Assembly: GCF_018343525.1 (NCBI RefSeq)
Contig: NZ_JAGYPH010000003.1
Coordinates: 249,486-313,485 of the forward strand
Reading direction: 5' to 3'
DNA from: Lederbergia citrea
Lineage (GTDB): Bacteria; Bacillota; Bacilli; Bacillales; Bacillaceae_C
Length of the DNA: 64,000 bases
Positions 54,863 to 63,500 of this stretch are shown piece by piece (the first letter of the stretch is position 1; every line of letters starts with the position of its first letter). The position numbers and the translations under genes were made by a program. A model generated the notes under the pieces. That model had not been told where the DNA came from. It was given only the letters and a program-made list of their open reading frames with translations, and ran no database searches.

Positions 54863-55672
54863 TCAGGCAGCTTGCTCAAAATGAGTTCGGTATTGTACCG
54901 GACTCATTTTTAATTTTGCCTTCATCCGTTTCGTATTATAGTATTCTATATATTTTTCTAATTCTTGTTGAAAATGTTCTACACTCTTAAATTCACCATA
55001 GTAAATGAATTCTGACTTTAGTATTCCGAAGAAGTTCTCCATCACAGAGTTGTCGTAACAGTTTCCTTTACGAGACATACTTTGTTTAATCCCTCTTGCT
55101 TGAAGCGCATGGCGATATTGTTTCATTTGATAGTGCCAGCCTTGATCTGAATGCATCAGTAGTGAGTTCTCTTCAGGTAGGCGTTCTAATGCCTTCTCTA
55201 ACATTTCCGAAACCAATGAATACGTTGGTCGCGGGCCAATGGTATACGTAATAATCTCGCGATTAAATAAATCTAATACAGGCGATAAATACAGCTTTTC
55301 TCCAAATAATTTAAATTCCGTAATATCTGTTACCCATTTTTCGTTAGGGGCGTCCGCTGTAAATTGGCGGTCTAAATGATTAGGCGCAATTTTACCGACA
55401 GTGCCTTTATAAGATTTATATTTTTTCATACGTACAAGGCATTTCAAACCTAACTCTTTCATGATACGTTGAACCTTCTTATGATTTACTTTTTTTCCAC
55501 GATTCGCTAGCTCATCACGAATACGACGGTAACCGTAACGACCTTCGTGTTCTTCATAAATCGCTTTGATTTCTACTTTTAAATCGGCATCTGGATCAGG
55601 CTGATTCATTCGTTTCACTAAGTCATAATACGTACTACGTGGAATGCCAGCGAGCTTTACAAGTGCTTTCAC
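54863..55672 (-). CDS. IS3-family transposase OrfB (DDE integrase domain)
   Basis: This is a 269-residue OrfB counted from GTG 55672. The DDE catalytic residues are visible: Asp in KWVTDITEFKL, Asp in LLMHSDQGWHYQ and Glu in NSVMENFFGILKSE. An HTH_21 domain with GRYGYRRIRDEL precedes them. The reading frame is open further upstream (coding for DKAQIVFELRHKYSVKAL), overlapping the end of orfA in another frame. This fits production of an OrfAB fusion by -1 ribosomal frameshifting, as in IS150. OrfB alone is usually not the active product. Confidence 0.93.
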   Translation of the reverse strand: MKALVKLAGIPRSTYYDLVKRMNQPDPDADLKVEIKAIYEEHEGRYGYRRIRDELANRGKKVNHKKVQRIMKELGLKCLVRMKKYKSYKGTVGKIAPNHLDRQFTADAPNEKWVTDITEFKLFGEKLYLSPVLDLFNREIITYTIGPRPTYSLVSEMLEKALERLPEENSLLMHSDQGWHYQMKQYRHALQARGIKQSMSRKGNCYDNSVMENFFGILKSEFIYYGEFKSVEHFQQELEKYIEYYNTKRMKAKLKMSPVQYRTHFEQAA

Positions 55673-55698
55673 CGAATATTTATGCCTTAACTCAAAGA

Positions 55699-56217
55699 CT
55701 ATTTGCGCTTTGTCTTGTTTGGTGATTTTTCCTTGTTTTGAACTAAGGCATTCAACTTTTTTAAATACTCGTTTTCCATTTCAAGCTGTTTAATGCGCGC
55801 TTCTAAAGCTTCAACTGAACCTTCAGCTAATGCTTGTTTTGGTTGTTTATTTGACTCCTTATTCATGGATGGACGCCCCTTTTTCTTTGTCTGAAGGGCA
55901 TCAATTCCTTGTTTTTCGAGTTGATTCTTCCAAACAAGAATACTAGAAGGTGCAGGAATATTAAATATAGCTGCTGTTTCGGTTAAGGATGCGCCATTTT
56001 CAGTCATAAAGTTTAGTACATCCAGTTTAAACTGTTGTGTATAACTTGTACATTGTTTATTAAAAGCTTCTACCCCATTATGTTCAAATTGCTTTGCCCA
56101 TTTATAGATGTGTCTAAAATTTATCCCCAGAGATTTTCCGACTTCTCTGTAACTCTCATTCCCATTTAAATAACGAGCAACAGCTTGTAATTTTTCTTCC
56201 GCAGTAAATTTAGCCAT
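55699..56217 (-). CDS. IS3-family OrfA (helix-turn-helix protein)
   Basis: This is a 172-residue OrfA with two helix-turn-helix segments, EEKLQAVARYLNGNESYREV and FKLDVLNFMTENGASLTETA, and a C-terminal leucine-zipper-like coil (SVEALEARIKQLEMENEYLKKL). The start is ATG 56217. An A-rich run (GGAAAAATC) near its end is the place where the ribosome might shift into the orfB frame, though no textbook slippery heptamer is clear. Confidence 0.9.
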   Translation of the reverse strand: MAKFTAEEKLQAVARYLNGNESYREVGKSLGINFRHIYKWAKQFEHNGVEAFNKQCTSYTQQFKLDVLNFMTENGASLTETAAIFNIPAPSSILVWKNQLEKQGIDALQTKKKGRPSMNKESNKQPKQALAEGSVEALEARIKQLEMENEYLKKLNALVQNKEKSPNKTKRK

Positions 56218-56290
56218 AAAAATACACCCCAATTGTTAGAGTATGTGTCTAACAATTGGGGTGCAGTTCACAAGGCTATCCTTTTTCCAT

Positions 56291-57052
56291 TTATTCCTTA
56301 GCTTTTTCCGGGTGTTGCTGATAAAACTTTCGTCCAATCCACGTTTGGATGATGAGGAACGACCCTCCTACTACCCAGTATAGCGGCAAGGCTGCTGGAG
56401 CTGAGAACGAGATAAACATGATCATCATCGGCGATATATACATCATCATGCGCATCTGCTTTTTTTGTGCTTCAGGTACGGTTGCCATCGAGACTTGCGC
56501 CTGCACAAGGTATACGAGACCCGCGATGATTGTCATGGCGATATCCGTGTGACCAAGGTTAAACCATAAAAATGAGTGAGTCGAAATTTCCGTTGAACTC
56601 CGAATCGCATAATAAAGCCCCATTAATATTGGCATTTGAATGAGCATTGGCAGACAGCCCATATTAAGGGGATTTACGTTATGCTTTTGATATAAAAGCA
56701 TCATTTCTTGTTGAATTTCTTTCTTTTCTTCAGGAGTCTTTGCCTCTTTTGAGCGCTTTTGGATCTCCGCCATTTCCGGCTTAAGCTTCTCCATATTTCC
56801 TTTCATTAATTGCTGAGTTTTATATGTTTTCAGCATAAAAGGCATTAATACGAGGCGAATGAGCAGTGTAATAATAATCAATGCCAATCCGAAATTTCCT
56901 CCGAGTACTGTACCGAGTTCATGGATTAACCAAGCAAATGGCCGGACAAATGTACTGTAAAAAAAGCCCGTTTGATTTTGTACACCCGAACATCCACCTA
57001 GCATTACGGTTGTTAAGGCAAGTATAGTAAGCAATATGGTGTTTTTTTTCAA
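56291..57052 (-). CDS. yidC2: YidC/Oxa1 family membrane protein insertase, YidC2 type
   Basis: This is a membrane insertase of about 253 residues. It has a lipoprotein signal ending in LGGC, as Gram-positive YidC proteins do, then FVRPFAWLIHELGTVLGGNFGLALIIITLLIR. The cytoplasmic coiled region (KLKPEMAEIQKRSKEAKTPEEKKEI) is followed by LLYQKHNVNPLNMGCLPMLIQMPI, the conserved Oxa1 motif. The conserved Arg that contacts substrates is in the first segment (LIRLVLMP). The start is TTG 57052 after GAAGGGTG. That site is buried in a hairpin formed with the end of the upstream leader gene, so translation probably depends on ribosome stalling there. It is the YqjG-type paralog, not SpoIIIJ. Confidence 0.93.
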   Translation of the reverse strand: MKKNTILLTILALTTVMLGGCSGVQNQTGFFYSTFVRPFAWLIHELGTVLGGNFGLALIIITLLIRLVLMPFMLKTYKTQQLMKGNMEKLKPEMAEIQKRSKEAKTPEEKKEIQQEMMLLYQKHNVNPLNMGCLPMLIQMPILMGLYYAIRSSTEISTHSFLWFNLGHTDIAMTIIAGLVYLVQAQVSMATVPEAQKKQMRMMMYISPMMIMFISFSAPAALPLYWVVGGSFLIIQTWIGRKFYQQHPEKAKE

Positions 57053-57058
57053 TGATAT

Positions 57059-57098
57059 CACCCTTCTATTTAAAATTTTATTTTTAAATAGAAAGATG
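57059..57098 (-). promoter_or_regulatory. Hairpin sequestering the yidC2 ribosome binding site
   Basis: In the minus-strand mRNA CATCTTTCTATTTAAAA (57098-57082) and TTTTAAATAGAAGGGTG (57075-57059) can form 17 consecutive pairs, including two G-U pairs, around ATAAAA. The 5' arm is the last codons and stop of the leader ORF. The 3' arm holds the AGAAGGGTG site of yidC2. This is the layout of the mifM-yidC2 switch of Bacillus subtilis. Confidence 0.85.
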
Positions 57099-57353
57099 CG
57101 GCCCCTCCGGATCATCAGGGCATTCTTTTCTTTTGACTGTTTTAGTTAATTGAAGTCCTGAAAGAAGCGGGCGTTCATTTATGATTTTTGGAACTATGAA
57201 AGTTGTCGATTGACATGGGTATTCCATTTTTCTCCGTGCATAAACTGGATCTGATAGGGACATTAGCTGCCAGCTCAAAATCCAGACTATTGCTAGAGTC
57301 AGTGGGATAACCCATTCTGTATATGAATCTTGTAAGAGAAGTTCAAACATCAT
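57084..57353 (-). CDS. MifM-like sensor/arrest leader peptide controlling yidC2
   Basis: This is an 89-residue gene directly upstream of yidC2, with an AAAGGAAG site before its two ATGs. The protein has one N-terminal membrane segment (EWVIPLTLAIVWILSWQLM), a basic region (YARRKM) and a C-terminal tail with KTVKRKECPDDPEGPHLSI. MifM of Bacillus subtilis has the same plan: one membrane segment, then a C-terminal arrest sequence ending in an acidic stretch (DEEDAGS) near its end. Primary sequence similarity is otherwise weak. Its final codons and stop form the 5' arm of the hairpin that hides the yidC2 ribosome site, so a ribosome stalled near the end would open it. Confidence 0.8.
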   Translation of the reverse strand: MMFELLLQDSYTEWVIPLTLAIVWILSWQLMSLSDPVYARRKMEYPCQSTTFIVPKIINERPLLSGLQLTKTVKRKECPDDPEGPHLSI

Positions 57354-57410
57354 AACACTTCCTTTATATTTAAATTATAACCGTATTTTTAAGGAAAAAC
57401 AAAACTATTT

Positions 57411-57447
57411 TTCGGGCGGTGACAGGCACCACCCGAATTTTGTCGAA
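57411..57447. repeat. Interspersed palindromic repeat, copy 10
   Basis: TTCGGGCGGTGACAGGCAC followed by CACCCGAATTTTGTCGAAA. It lies between the MifM-like gene and the fructokinase gene. Confidence 0.85.
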
Positions 57448-57586
57448 AAAAATGAAAAAGGAGTACCTTCCAAATGTCGAATTGAGTATGAAGATAAATT
57501 AACTCAAATGACAGGAGGAATGACTCCCTATTCCAATTACTGGCTTACTAAATTTTTTTAATAGGTCCAAGTAAATTCTTGTCTGA

Positions 57587-58456
57587 TCAATCGATGCGTT
57601 TTTTAGCTAAATAAAAACCTCCTTTAATGGCAGATAATCCATCCAGTTCAGGGGTAACAATATATTCTGAAATCTGCTCATCCATTTGTGGCAAAGATAT
57701 ATAGCCCTCGTTAAGTTTCTTCAAGTAATGATAAATAATTGGCAGCAATTGTCTTTGCTTCATTACTCCTCCGCCTAAAATGATTTTTTCTGGTGATAAG
57801 GTTAATATATAAGTCATTAAAGCCTGAGCTATATAGTAACCCTCTATTTCCCACGCTTCGTGATTACTTTCAAGGAGAAAACCCTCTTTGCTCCACCTTT
57901 TTTCAATTGATGGACCAGAAGCCAATCCTTCCAAACAATCTTGATGGAATGGGCAGGCTCCTTCGAAAAGATCATTTTTATGCCTTCTGACAACGATATG
58001 TCCCATCTCCGGATGACTCAAACCATGTAATATTTGATTATTAACTATAGCCCCTACGCCAATGCCAGTACCGATTGTTACATAAATACAACTTTTCACA
58101 TGACGGGCGGCTCCAAACCTTACTTCTCCGAGTGCAGCAAAATTTACATCTGTATCGAAAACGATAGGAAAATCACAGACATCTTTCATTGCAGTGATTA
58201 AATTAAAATATTGCCATTGTTCTTTTGGTGTTGTTGTAATACAGCCATAATTTGGTGAATCAATATTTACATCCGCTGGACCAAATGATCCTATACCCAT
58301 TGATCGAACATTGTATTGTCTAAAAAAGTCCTTTACTTTTTCGATTGTTTCCCTAGGAGAAGTTGTAGGTATTTCTATTTTATCAATCACATTAAAATCC
58401 ATATCCCCTACAGCACATAAAAATTTTGTACCTCCCGCTTCTATTGCACCAAGCAC
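57587..58456 (-). CDS. ROK family fructokinase
   Basis: This is a sugar kinase of about 289 residues. It starts LGAIEAGGTKFLCAVG (ATP-binding DxGxT-like motif of the fructokinase subgroup). YVTIGTGIGVGAIVN and HPEMGHIVVRRH are the ROK core, and the zinc-binding segment is GACPFHQDCLEGLASGPSIE with His and Cys ligands. GTG 58456 follows GGGGGGA and gives the usual ROK start; the in-frame ATG at 58486 lies before that site. It phosphorylates fructose released by the GH32 enzyme encoded just upstream. Confidence 0.92.
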   Translation of the reverse strand: MLGAIEAGGTKFLCAVGDMDFNVIDKIEIPTTSPRETIEKVKDFFRQYNVRSMGIGSFGPADVNIDSPNYGCITTTPKEQWQYFNLITAMKDVCDFPIVFDTDVNFAALGEVRFGAARHVKSCIYVTIGTGIGVGAIVNNQILHGLSHPEMGHIVVRRHKNDLFEGACPFHQDCLEGLASGPSIEKRWSKEGFLLESNHEAWEIEGYYIAQALMTYILTLSPEKIILGGGVMKQRQLLPIIYHYLKKLNEGYISLPQMDEQISEYIVTPELDGLSAIKGGFYLAKKRID

Positions 58457-58488
58457 GATACAATTTCCCCCCATGTCAAGATTCATTT

Positions 58489-59943
58489 TTATGATTCAGA
58501 TGCCGAAATATAACCGTTTGCTATTTTTATATCTCCAGCTGATGAAAAAATTGAAACTTGCTCACATGTCTTATCTGGAAAAATTAAGCTCGTTAAGGCA
58601 TAGGCACCGTCATTAACAAATACCTCAATGGAAGATGCATCAAGAATGATTCGCAAATTCACATGATCCGTTGTGTTAATTTTCATCTCTTGACGATTAG
58701 AAAAGTTTTCTGAGAAATCAACCTGACCTGAATTCTTCCTATCAACAATTAGTTGGTTTGTGATTGGATCAATTGTAATTACTGTGTTTTGGGTTTCAGT
58801 GTGAGCTATCACTAAGCCATATTCTTTCGAATTCATGTTTTCGATATTTAAAACGAATTCTACACTTGACCCATCGATGTTGTATGTTTTTTGTTCACCG
58901 CTTTTTATCGTAACATCGTTTAGGTCTAACTTTTTAACAAAATATTGATCTAGTTCTTTTACAGGTCTTTGAACCACCAAAAGCTTATCTTCAATATTTC
59001 TTAATGCAAGAGTTCTCGGCAAGGTCATTTGACTTCTCCAACCCTCAGTCGGCACTTGGTTTGCATATCGCCAATTACTCATCCAGCCAAGATATATTCT
59101 TCTGCCATCATCTTTAGGGACGTCAGAAAAGCTAACTCCTGCATAATTATCTTTTCCGAAATCGACCCATTGAATTTCATTGTTTTCAGCTGTAAAAGTT
59201 GACCCGTCAAAAGAACCAATAAAATACTGTGTTCTTGAGCCACTTTCGAATTGAGGATCATCCCCAATACTCACAAAAAGAACCCATTTTTTCTCTCCAC
59301 TGTTTTCCACTGTCAACTCGAACAAATCCGGACATTCCCATACTCCATCGTGGGAACCAATACCTTCACCAAACTCACTTTCAAGCTGCCAATCTATTAA
59401 GTTAGGAGAAGAATAAAGTGAAATCGTTTGACCTGTTGCTAAAACCATGATCCACTTTTCAGTTTGGTCATGCCAAAAGACTTTTGGATCTCTGAAGTCT
59501 AGTTTTGTAGAATGCTTCAATACCGGATTTCCTTCGTACTTTGTCCATGTTCTCCCTTTGTCATGACTGTAAGCAAGACTTTGTGTTTGAACAGGTGGTG
59601 TTTGATCAGTCCCATCTAAATGATGAGTGAAAATCGCTACCATTCCTGGCTCATCTGGGAAGAACCCCGAAGTATTATTCCAGTCTACCACTGTACTACC
59701 TGAAAAAATCGTTCCTAATTCATCCGGGAATAAAGCAATTTCCAACTCTTCCCATGTAATCATATCTTTACTGACAGCATGGCCCCAATGCATGGGACCC
59801 CATATGCTGTCATGTGGATTGTGCTGAAAGAAGAGATGATATTCACCATTAAAATAAATTAAACCATTGGGATCGTTCATCCAATTTTTCTGAGGTGCAA
59901 AATGTAGATTCGGTCTATATTTTTCAAGATTATATGTTTCCAT
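58489..59943 (-). CDS. GH32 beta-fructofuranosidase (sucrose/fructan hydrolase), cytosolic
   Basis: This is a 484-residue GH32 enzyme. The nucleophile Asp is in WMNDPNGLIYF, the stabiliser Asp in FRDPKVFW and the acid/base Glu in WECPDLFEL. A C-terminal beta-sandwich domain follows, with IEVFVNDGAYALTSLIFP. There is no signal peptide, so it acts in the cytoplasm on sugar brought in by the ABC importer encoded upstream. As no PTS gene is present, the substrate is likely unphosphorylated sucrose or fructo-oligosaccharide rather than sucrose-6-phosphate. Fructokinase follows on the same strand. Confidence 0.94.
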   Translation of the reverse strand: METYNLEKYRPNLHFAPQKNWMNDPNGLIYFNGEYHLFFQHNPHDSIWGPMHWGHAVSKDMITWEELEIALFPDELGTIFSGSTVVDWNNTSGFFPDEPGMVAIFTHHLDGTDQTPPVQTQSLAYSHDKGRTWTKYEGNPVLKHSTKLDFRDPKVFWHDQTEKWIMVLATGQTISLYSSPNLIDWQLESEFGEGIGSHDGVWECPDLFELTVENSGEKKWVLFVSIGDDPQFESGSRTQYFIGSFDGSTFTAENNEIQWVDFGKDNYAGVSFSDVPKDDGRRIYLGWMSNWRYANQVPTEGWRSQMTLPRTLALRNIEDKLLVVQRPVKELDQYFVKKLDLNDVTIKSGEQKTYNIDGSSVEFVLNIENMNSKEYGLVIAHTETQNTVITIDPITNQLIVDRKNSGQVDFSENFSNRQEMKINTTDHVNLRIILDASSIEVFVNDGAYALTSLIFPDKTCEQVSIFSSAGDIKIANGYISASES

Positions 59944-59961
59944 TCATTATAGCCTCCTAAG

Positions 59962-61566
59962 TTAGTTCACACTTCTGTCATATCCAACTTGTTTAATCTG
60001 CAGCCATTTATCCAATCCGAGTCTTTCTAACTCAGTTAAATAGGCATTCCATTCTTCTTCAGCTTTGCCCGTTTTCACCCATTCCGCGCGTTTTCTGTGA
60101 ACATAAGCGATTAAATCTGCTTCAATCTTTGAGAGTTCCTTTAATTCTTCTAGAGAGAAAAATACTCTTGGATAAATATTATCTGCTTTCATATGTGGAA
60201 CCATTACTTCTTTCATCAAATTCAATCTCCATGCTGCATCATCCGGCTTTGTTGTAACTGTTCCGTAATATTCATCAAGAATAGCTAAAGGACCACCAAT
60301 ATTCGTTTTTTGTCTCAATTCAACAGGGGCAGTTCCTTCAAGTGGAAGATGCTTCAACATCCCTGTGCTTTCATCAAATTCAAAAATATTTTGCTGCTCC
60401 GTATCGCCATAAGTCCCCCAGTTATTTTGAACCGATTGATGTGGATCATATAGCTGATCAATCCATTTCGCTGTAAGTTCTAAATTATTATTGGCACTAG
60501 TAATAACCATACGTCCTCTATCAAAGCCCATACCATTTGTTCGCGTTACATTCTTTTCGCCAGAAGGACCCGCCAGTGGCGGCATCAATTCATATTTATC
60601 GTTCATCCCTGAAATATTTCCTTTATCCCATGTGAAATATAGACCATATTTTTCGTTCTTTCCTTTGGCAAGATACGTATTCCAATCTTGTTCAAAAGCT
60701 TCCTCATCAATTAATCCTTCTTTATATAAATCATTAAAGTATTTCATTGCTTCTTTATAATCATCTTGAGCTGCAGTAAATACGACCTTCCCGTCATTTG
60801 TAACGACTGTGTGATCCCAGTTATCTCCTATACCAAAAGAGCCGAATAAAAACGTTAAATCTTCTCCTCCGCCATTAATAATAAAAGACATTGGAATTTC
60901 ATCAGCTTCACCATTTCCGTTTGGATCCTGTGTTTTAAACGCAATTAGAACTTCTTTCAATTCCTCTGTTGTTGTCGGCATGTCCAATCCTAAGTTCTCC
61001 AACCATTCCACATTAATCCACGGGAAAGCGTCTACTGAATGAATACTCTCTTTGCCAGCACCCAATTCTTCAATCCATGGGAAAGCATATATGTGTCCGT
61101 CCGGAGCAGTGATCATCGCTCTGTATTCTGGTTTAGTATTGAGAACCTTTTTCAAATTCGGCATATATTTCTCAATCAGATCTTCAACGGGAATGATCGT
61201 GCCATCCCTTCCCAGTTTCAACAGATCATAATCACCATATCCGGCATCCATAATCGCATCAGGCATTTCTCCACTGGCAACTGCTAAATTTCTCTTTTCA
61301 ACAAATGAATCGCTCGTATAGTTCTTCCATTCAATATCCACACCTGTTTTTTCCTCTAATCGCTGATAAATCAACTTTTCATTAGGATCTTTAGGTGCCA
61401 ATGGTGAACTTTGTGTCATGAATTTCAATGTTACTTTTTCTTCTAACGGAAACGTGACATCCTTAAGTTCATAATCCCTTGAAGAAGTATTACTTTCCTT
61501 ACTACAACCTCCTATTATTACTCCTGCAATAAGAAAGGTAGATAATGCCTTGTACATTTTTTTCAT
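59962..61566 (-). CDS. Large substrate-binding lipoprotein (LplA/YtcQ type) of the fructoside importer
   Basis: This is a 534-residue lipoprotein with signal peptide ending VIIGGC (lipobox Cys21). It is in the large binding-protein class used with LplB/LplC permeases: LKFMTQSSPLAPKDPNEKLI, NLAVASGEMPDAIMDAGYGD, ALIPVED-like IIPVEDLIEKYMPNL, and TNGMGFDRGRMVITSANNNL. It should capture a fructose-containing oligosaccharide. The assignment of the sugar comes from the GH32 and fructokinase genes downstream. Confidence 0.92.
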   Translation of the reverse strand: MKKMYKALSTFLIAGVIIGGCSKESNTSSRDYELKDVTFPLEEKVTLKFMTQSSPLAPKDPNEKLIYQRLEEKTGVDIEWKNYTSDSFVEKRNLAVASGEMPDAIMDAGYGDYDLLKLGRDGTIIPVEDLIEKYMPNLKKVLNTKPEYRAMITAPDGHIYAFPWIEELGAGKESIHSVDAFPWINVEWLENLGLDMPTTTEELKEVLIAFKTQDPNGNGEADEIPMSFIINGGGEDLTFLFGSFGIGDNWDHTVVTNDGKVVFTAAQDDYKEAMKYFNDLYKEGLIDEEAFEQDWNTYLAKGKNEKYGLYFTWDKGNISGMNDKYELMPPLAGPSGEKNVTRTNGMGFDRGRMVITSANNNLELTAKWIDQLYDPHQSVQNNWGTYGDTEQQNIFEFDESTGMLKHLPLEGTAPVELRQKTNIGGPLAILDEYYGTVTTKPDDAAWRLNLMKEVMVPHMKADNIYPRVFFSLEELKELSKIEADLIAYVHRKRAEWVKTGKAEEEWNAYLTELERLGLDKWLQIKQVGYDRSVN

Positions 61567-61583
61567 AATAAACCCCCATTTTT

Positions 61584-62459
61584 TTATTTTAATGATCCTA
61601 CCATAACGCCTTTTTCAAAATACTTTTGGAAGAATGGATACATAATAATTAAAGGCAGACTCGAAAGAATAATCGAAGAATATTTAATTTTTTCCGAGAT
61701 TTTACTCAGTTCTGCCATCGCAAGCTGATCATTAATCATCCCAGGCTGCACTTCATTTTGAATAAGAATAGATCTTAACACTAATTGCAAGGGATGCATT
61801 TTCTGATCTTCCAAATAAATCATTGCATCGAAGAATGAATTCCATTGGCCGACAAAAGAATATAAAGCTAACACAAAAATGATTGGTTTTGTTAATGGTA
61901 GAACGATCTTAAAAAATATTTGCATTTCGGAGGCACCATCAATTTTTGCAGCTTCGTTAAGTTCTTTTGGAATGCTTTTAAAGAATGTCCTAGCCAGTAT
62001 TATGTTCCATACACTCACAGCTCCCGGCAATATAATCGCCCATATACTATTAAGCATTCCTAAATTCTTCACAACTAGATAAGTAGGAATTAATCCACCA
62101 CCGAAAAACATTGTGAAAAGGAAAAATCCCATGATGATCTTTTTCCCTGCTAATCCGTCGAGTGCCAAAGGATAACCTGCAAAGATTGATACCATAACCG
62201 TTACAAGTGTGAAACCTACTGAATAGAGAACGGCATTAAAGAAGCCTCTAATAATTGCATCATCCTTTAAAATCCTTACATATCCATCTATCGTCCAATC
62301 TGAAGCATTGAATGATAATCCTTTACTCAACAAAACGCTAGGGTCTAAAAACGATGCTAATAACACATATAGCAACGGTAAAACAATGACCAATACCATC
62401 ATTATTAATAGTATTTTATTAATAAAAAGCAAAATTTTATCTTTCTTTGTATGAAACAT
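61584..62459 (-). CDS. ABC transporter permease (LplC/YtcP type)
   Basis: This is a 291-residue permease of the LplC class. It starts KKDKILLFINKILLIMMVLVIVLPLLYVL, has DWTIDGYVRILKDD and an EAA loop IPKELNEAAKIDGASEMQIFFKIVLPLTKP, and ends with the usual FFQKYFEKGVMVGSLK. It lies between the other permease gene and the binding-protein gene. The operon has no ATPase gene, so it relies on an ATPase encoded elsewhere, as MsmX does for such systems. Confidence 0.93.
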   Translation of the reverse strand: MFHTKKDKILLFINKILLIMMVLVIVLPLLYVLLASFLDPSVLLSKGLSFNASDWTIDGYVRILKDDAIIRGFFNAVLYSVGFTLVTVMVSIFAGYPLALDGLAGKKIIMGFFLFTMFFGGGLIPTYLVVKNLGMLNSIWAIILPGAVSVWNIILARTFFKSIPKELNEAAKIDGASEMQIFFKIVLPLTKPIIFVLALYSFVGQWNSFFDAMIYLEDQKMHPLQLVLRSILIQNEVQPGMINDQLAMAELSKISEKIKYSSIILSSLPLIIMYPFFQKYFEKGVMVGSLK

Positions 62460-62477
62460 ATTCTTGGATTCCCCTCC

Positions 62478-63431
62478 TTAATATAGGCCTTCACCTTCAT
62501 TTAGTTTTTTTACAACAAAGTTTACAAATACAAGCAAGATGACATTAATAATAGAGTTAAACAATCCTACTGCGGATGAATAAGCATAATCTCCAGCTTG
62601 CAATCCCACTTTGTAAACATAGGTGGGGATAATTTCAGATGTTGGTATATTCATAGCTGTTTGCAGTAAGTATGCTTTCTCAAAACCAATGGCCATGATT
62701 CCACCAGCACCAAGAATAAATAATACTGCCATCATTGGCTTTAATGTCGGAAGATCGATATGCCATATTCTTTGCAATAGTGAAGCACCGTCAATATTTG
62801 CTGCATCATGTAGTTGCGGGTCCACATTCGCTAGTGCTGCAACATAGATAATGGAGGCCCAGCCAGCTCCCTGCCATATACCTGAAATGATATAGATTGA
62901 TCTGAAAGCATCAGAATCTGACATAAATGAAATGGGTTTATCTATGAAAAGAGATAATATTGTATTTATTGGCCCTGTCGGCGAAAGGAAAATAAACAAC
63001 ATCCCACAAATAATCACGACAGAAATAAAATTCGGTGCATAAAGTATCAGCTGGATATTCTTTTTTATAGATGCCCTTCTTACTTGGTTCAACATAAGCG
63101 CTAATATGATTGGAACAGGGAAGCCTAAAATTAAACCATAAACGCTTAATTTAAGCGTATTCATAAATATTTCCCCAAAATTGGGCGATGTTAGGAACCT
63201 AGTAAAATGCTCAAGCCCTATCCAATCGCTTCCCCAAATTCCTTTCATCGGACTAAAATCTTTAAATGATATAATTGCTCCATACATTGGGACGTATTTA
63301 AAAACGACCGTTAAGATAATTGCTGGCGCTAAAAACAAATAAAGCATATAGTTTTGGCGCATGTAAGTTCTAGTACTTACCTTTTCCTTATGTATTTTCA
63401 CTTCCTTATGGACACTTGTTGTAGTTTCCAT
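62478..63431 (-). CDS. ABC transporter permease (LplB type)
   Basis: This is a 317-residue permease of the LplB class. It has LYLFLAPAIILTVVFKYVPMYGAIISFKDF, NTLKLSVYGLILGFPVPIILALMLNQ, and the EAA loop DPQLHDAANIDGASLLQRIWHIDLPTLKP. It is the first gene of the fructoside operon, about 40 bases after a strong promoter with an overlapping LacI-type operator. Confidence 0.93.
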   Translation of the reverse strand: METTTSVHKEVKIHKEKVSTRTYMRQNYMLYLFLAPAIILTVVFKYVPMYGAIISFKDFSPMKGIWGSDWIGLEHFTRFLTSPNFGEIFMNTLKLSVYGLILGFPVPIILALMLNQVRRASIKKNIQLILYAPNFISVVIICGMLFIFLSPTGPINTILSLFIDKPISFMSDSDAFRSIYIISGIWQGAGWASIIYVAALANVDPQLHDAANIDGASLLQRIWHIDLPTLKPMMAVLFILGAGGIMAIGFEKAYLLQTAMNIPTSEIIPTYVYKVGLQAGDYAYSSAVGLFNSIINVILLVFVNFVVKKLNEGEGLY

Positions 63432-63471
63432 ATAAAGCCTCCCTATACATCAATTTCAATTTTGTAAATTC

Positions 63472-63500
63472 ATAATATGTCAACCGCTTTCATATGTCAA
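63472..63500 (-). promoter_or_regulatory. Promoter of the fructoside operon
   Basis: On the minus strand a perfect TTGACA (63495-63500) and TATTAT (63472-63477) are exactly 17 bases apart. The segment AAGCGGTTGACATAT occurs twice in tandem over the promoter. Confidence 0.85.

Larger units (their letters stand above)
54827..56270 (-). mobile_element. IS3-family (IS150-like) insertion sequence, apparently intact
   Basis: The element is 1444 bp. Its imperfect terminal inverted repeats are TGAAGTGACCCCGAAAAG at 54827 and, on the other strand, TGAACTGCACCCCAATTG from 56270; both ends then continue to GTTAGAC. The flanking CAA on both sides (54824-54826 and 56271-56273) is a 3-bp target duplication. 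Two overlapping-frame genes, orfA and orfB, lie inside. OrfB has a complete DDE triad, so the element may still be mobile. Near the orfA end there is a second GTTAGA/TCTAAC palindrome (about 56234-56257). Confidence 0.93.
54808..56286. terminator. Terminator split by the IS3 insertion
   Basis: Joining the flanks of the IS element and removing one CAA copy restores a hairpin. The left arm AAAAAAGGACAGCC (54808-54821) pairs with GGCTATCCTTTTT (right flank from 56274) around the loop TTCAA. A-rich and T-rich ends make it a bidirectional terminator between the yidC2 and AarF genes. Confidence 0.75.
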
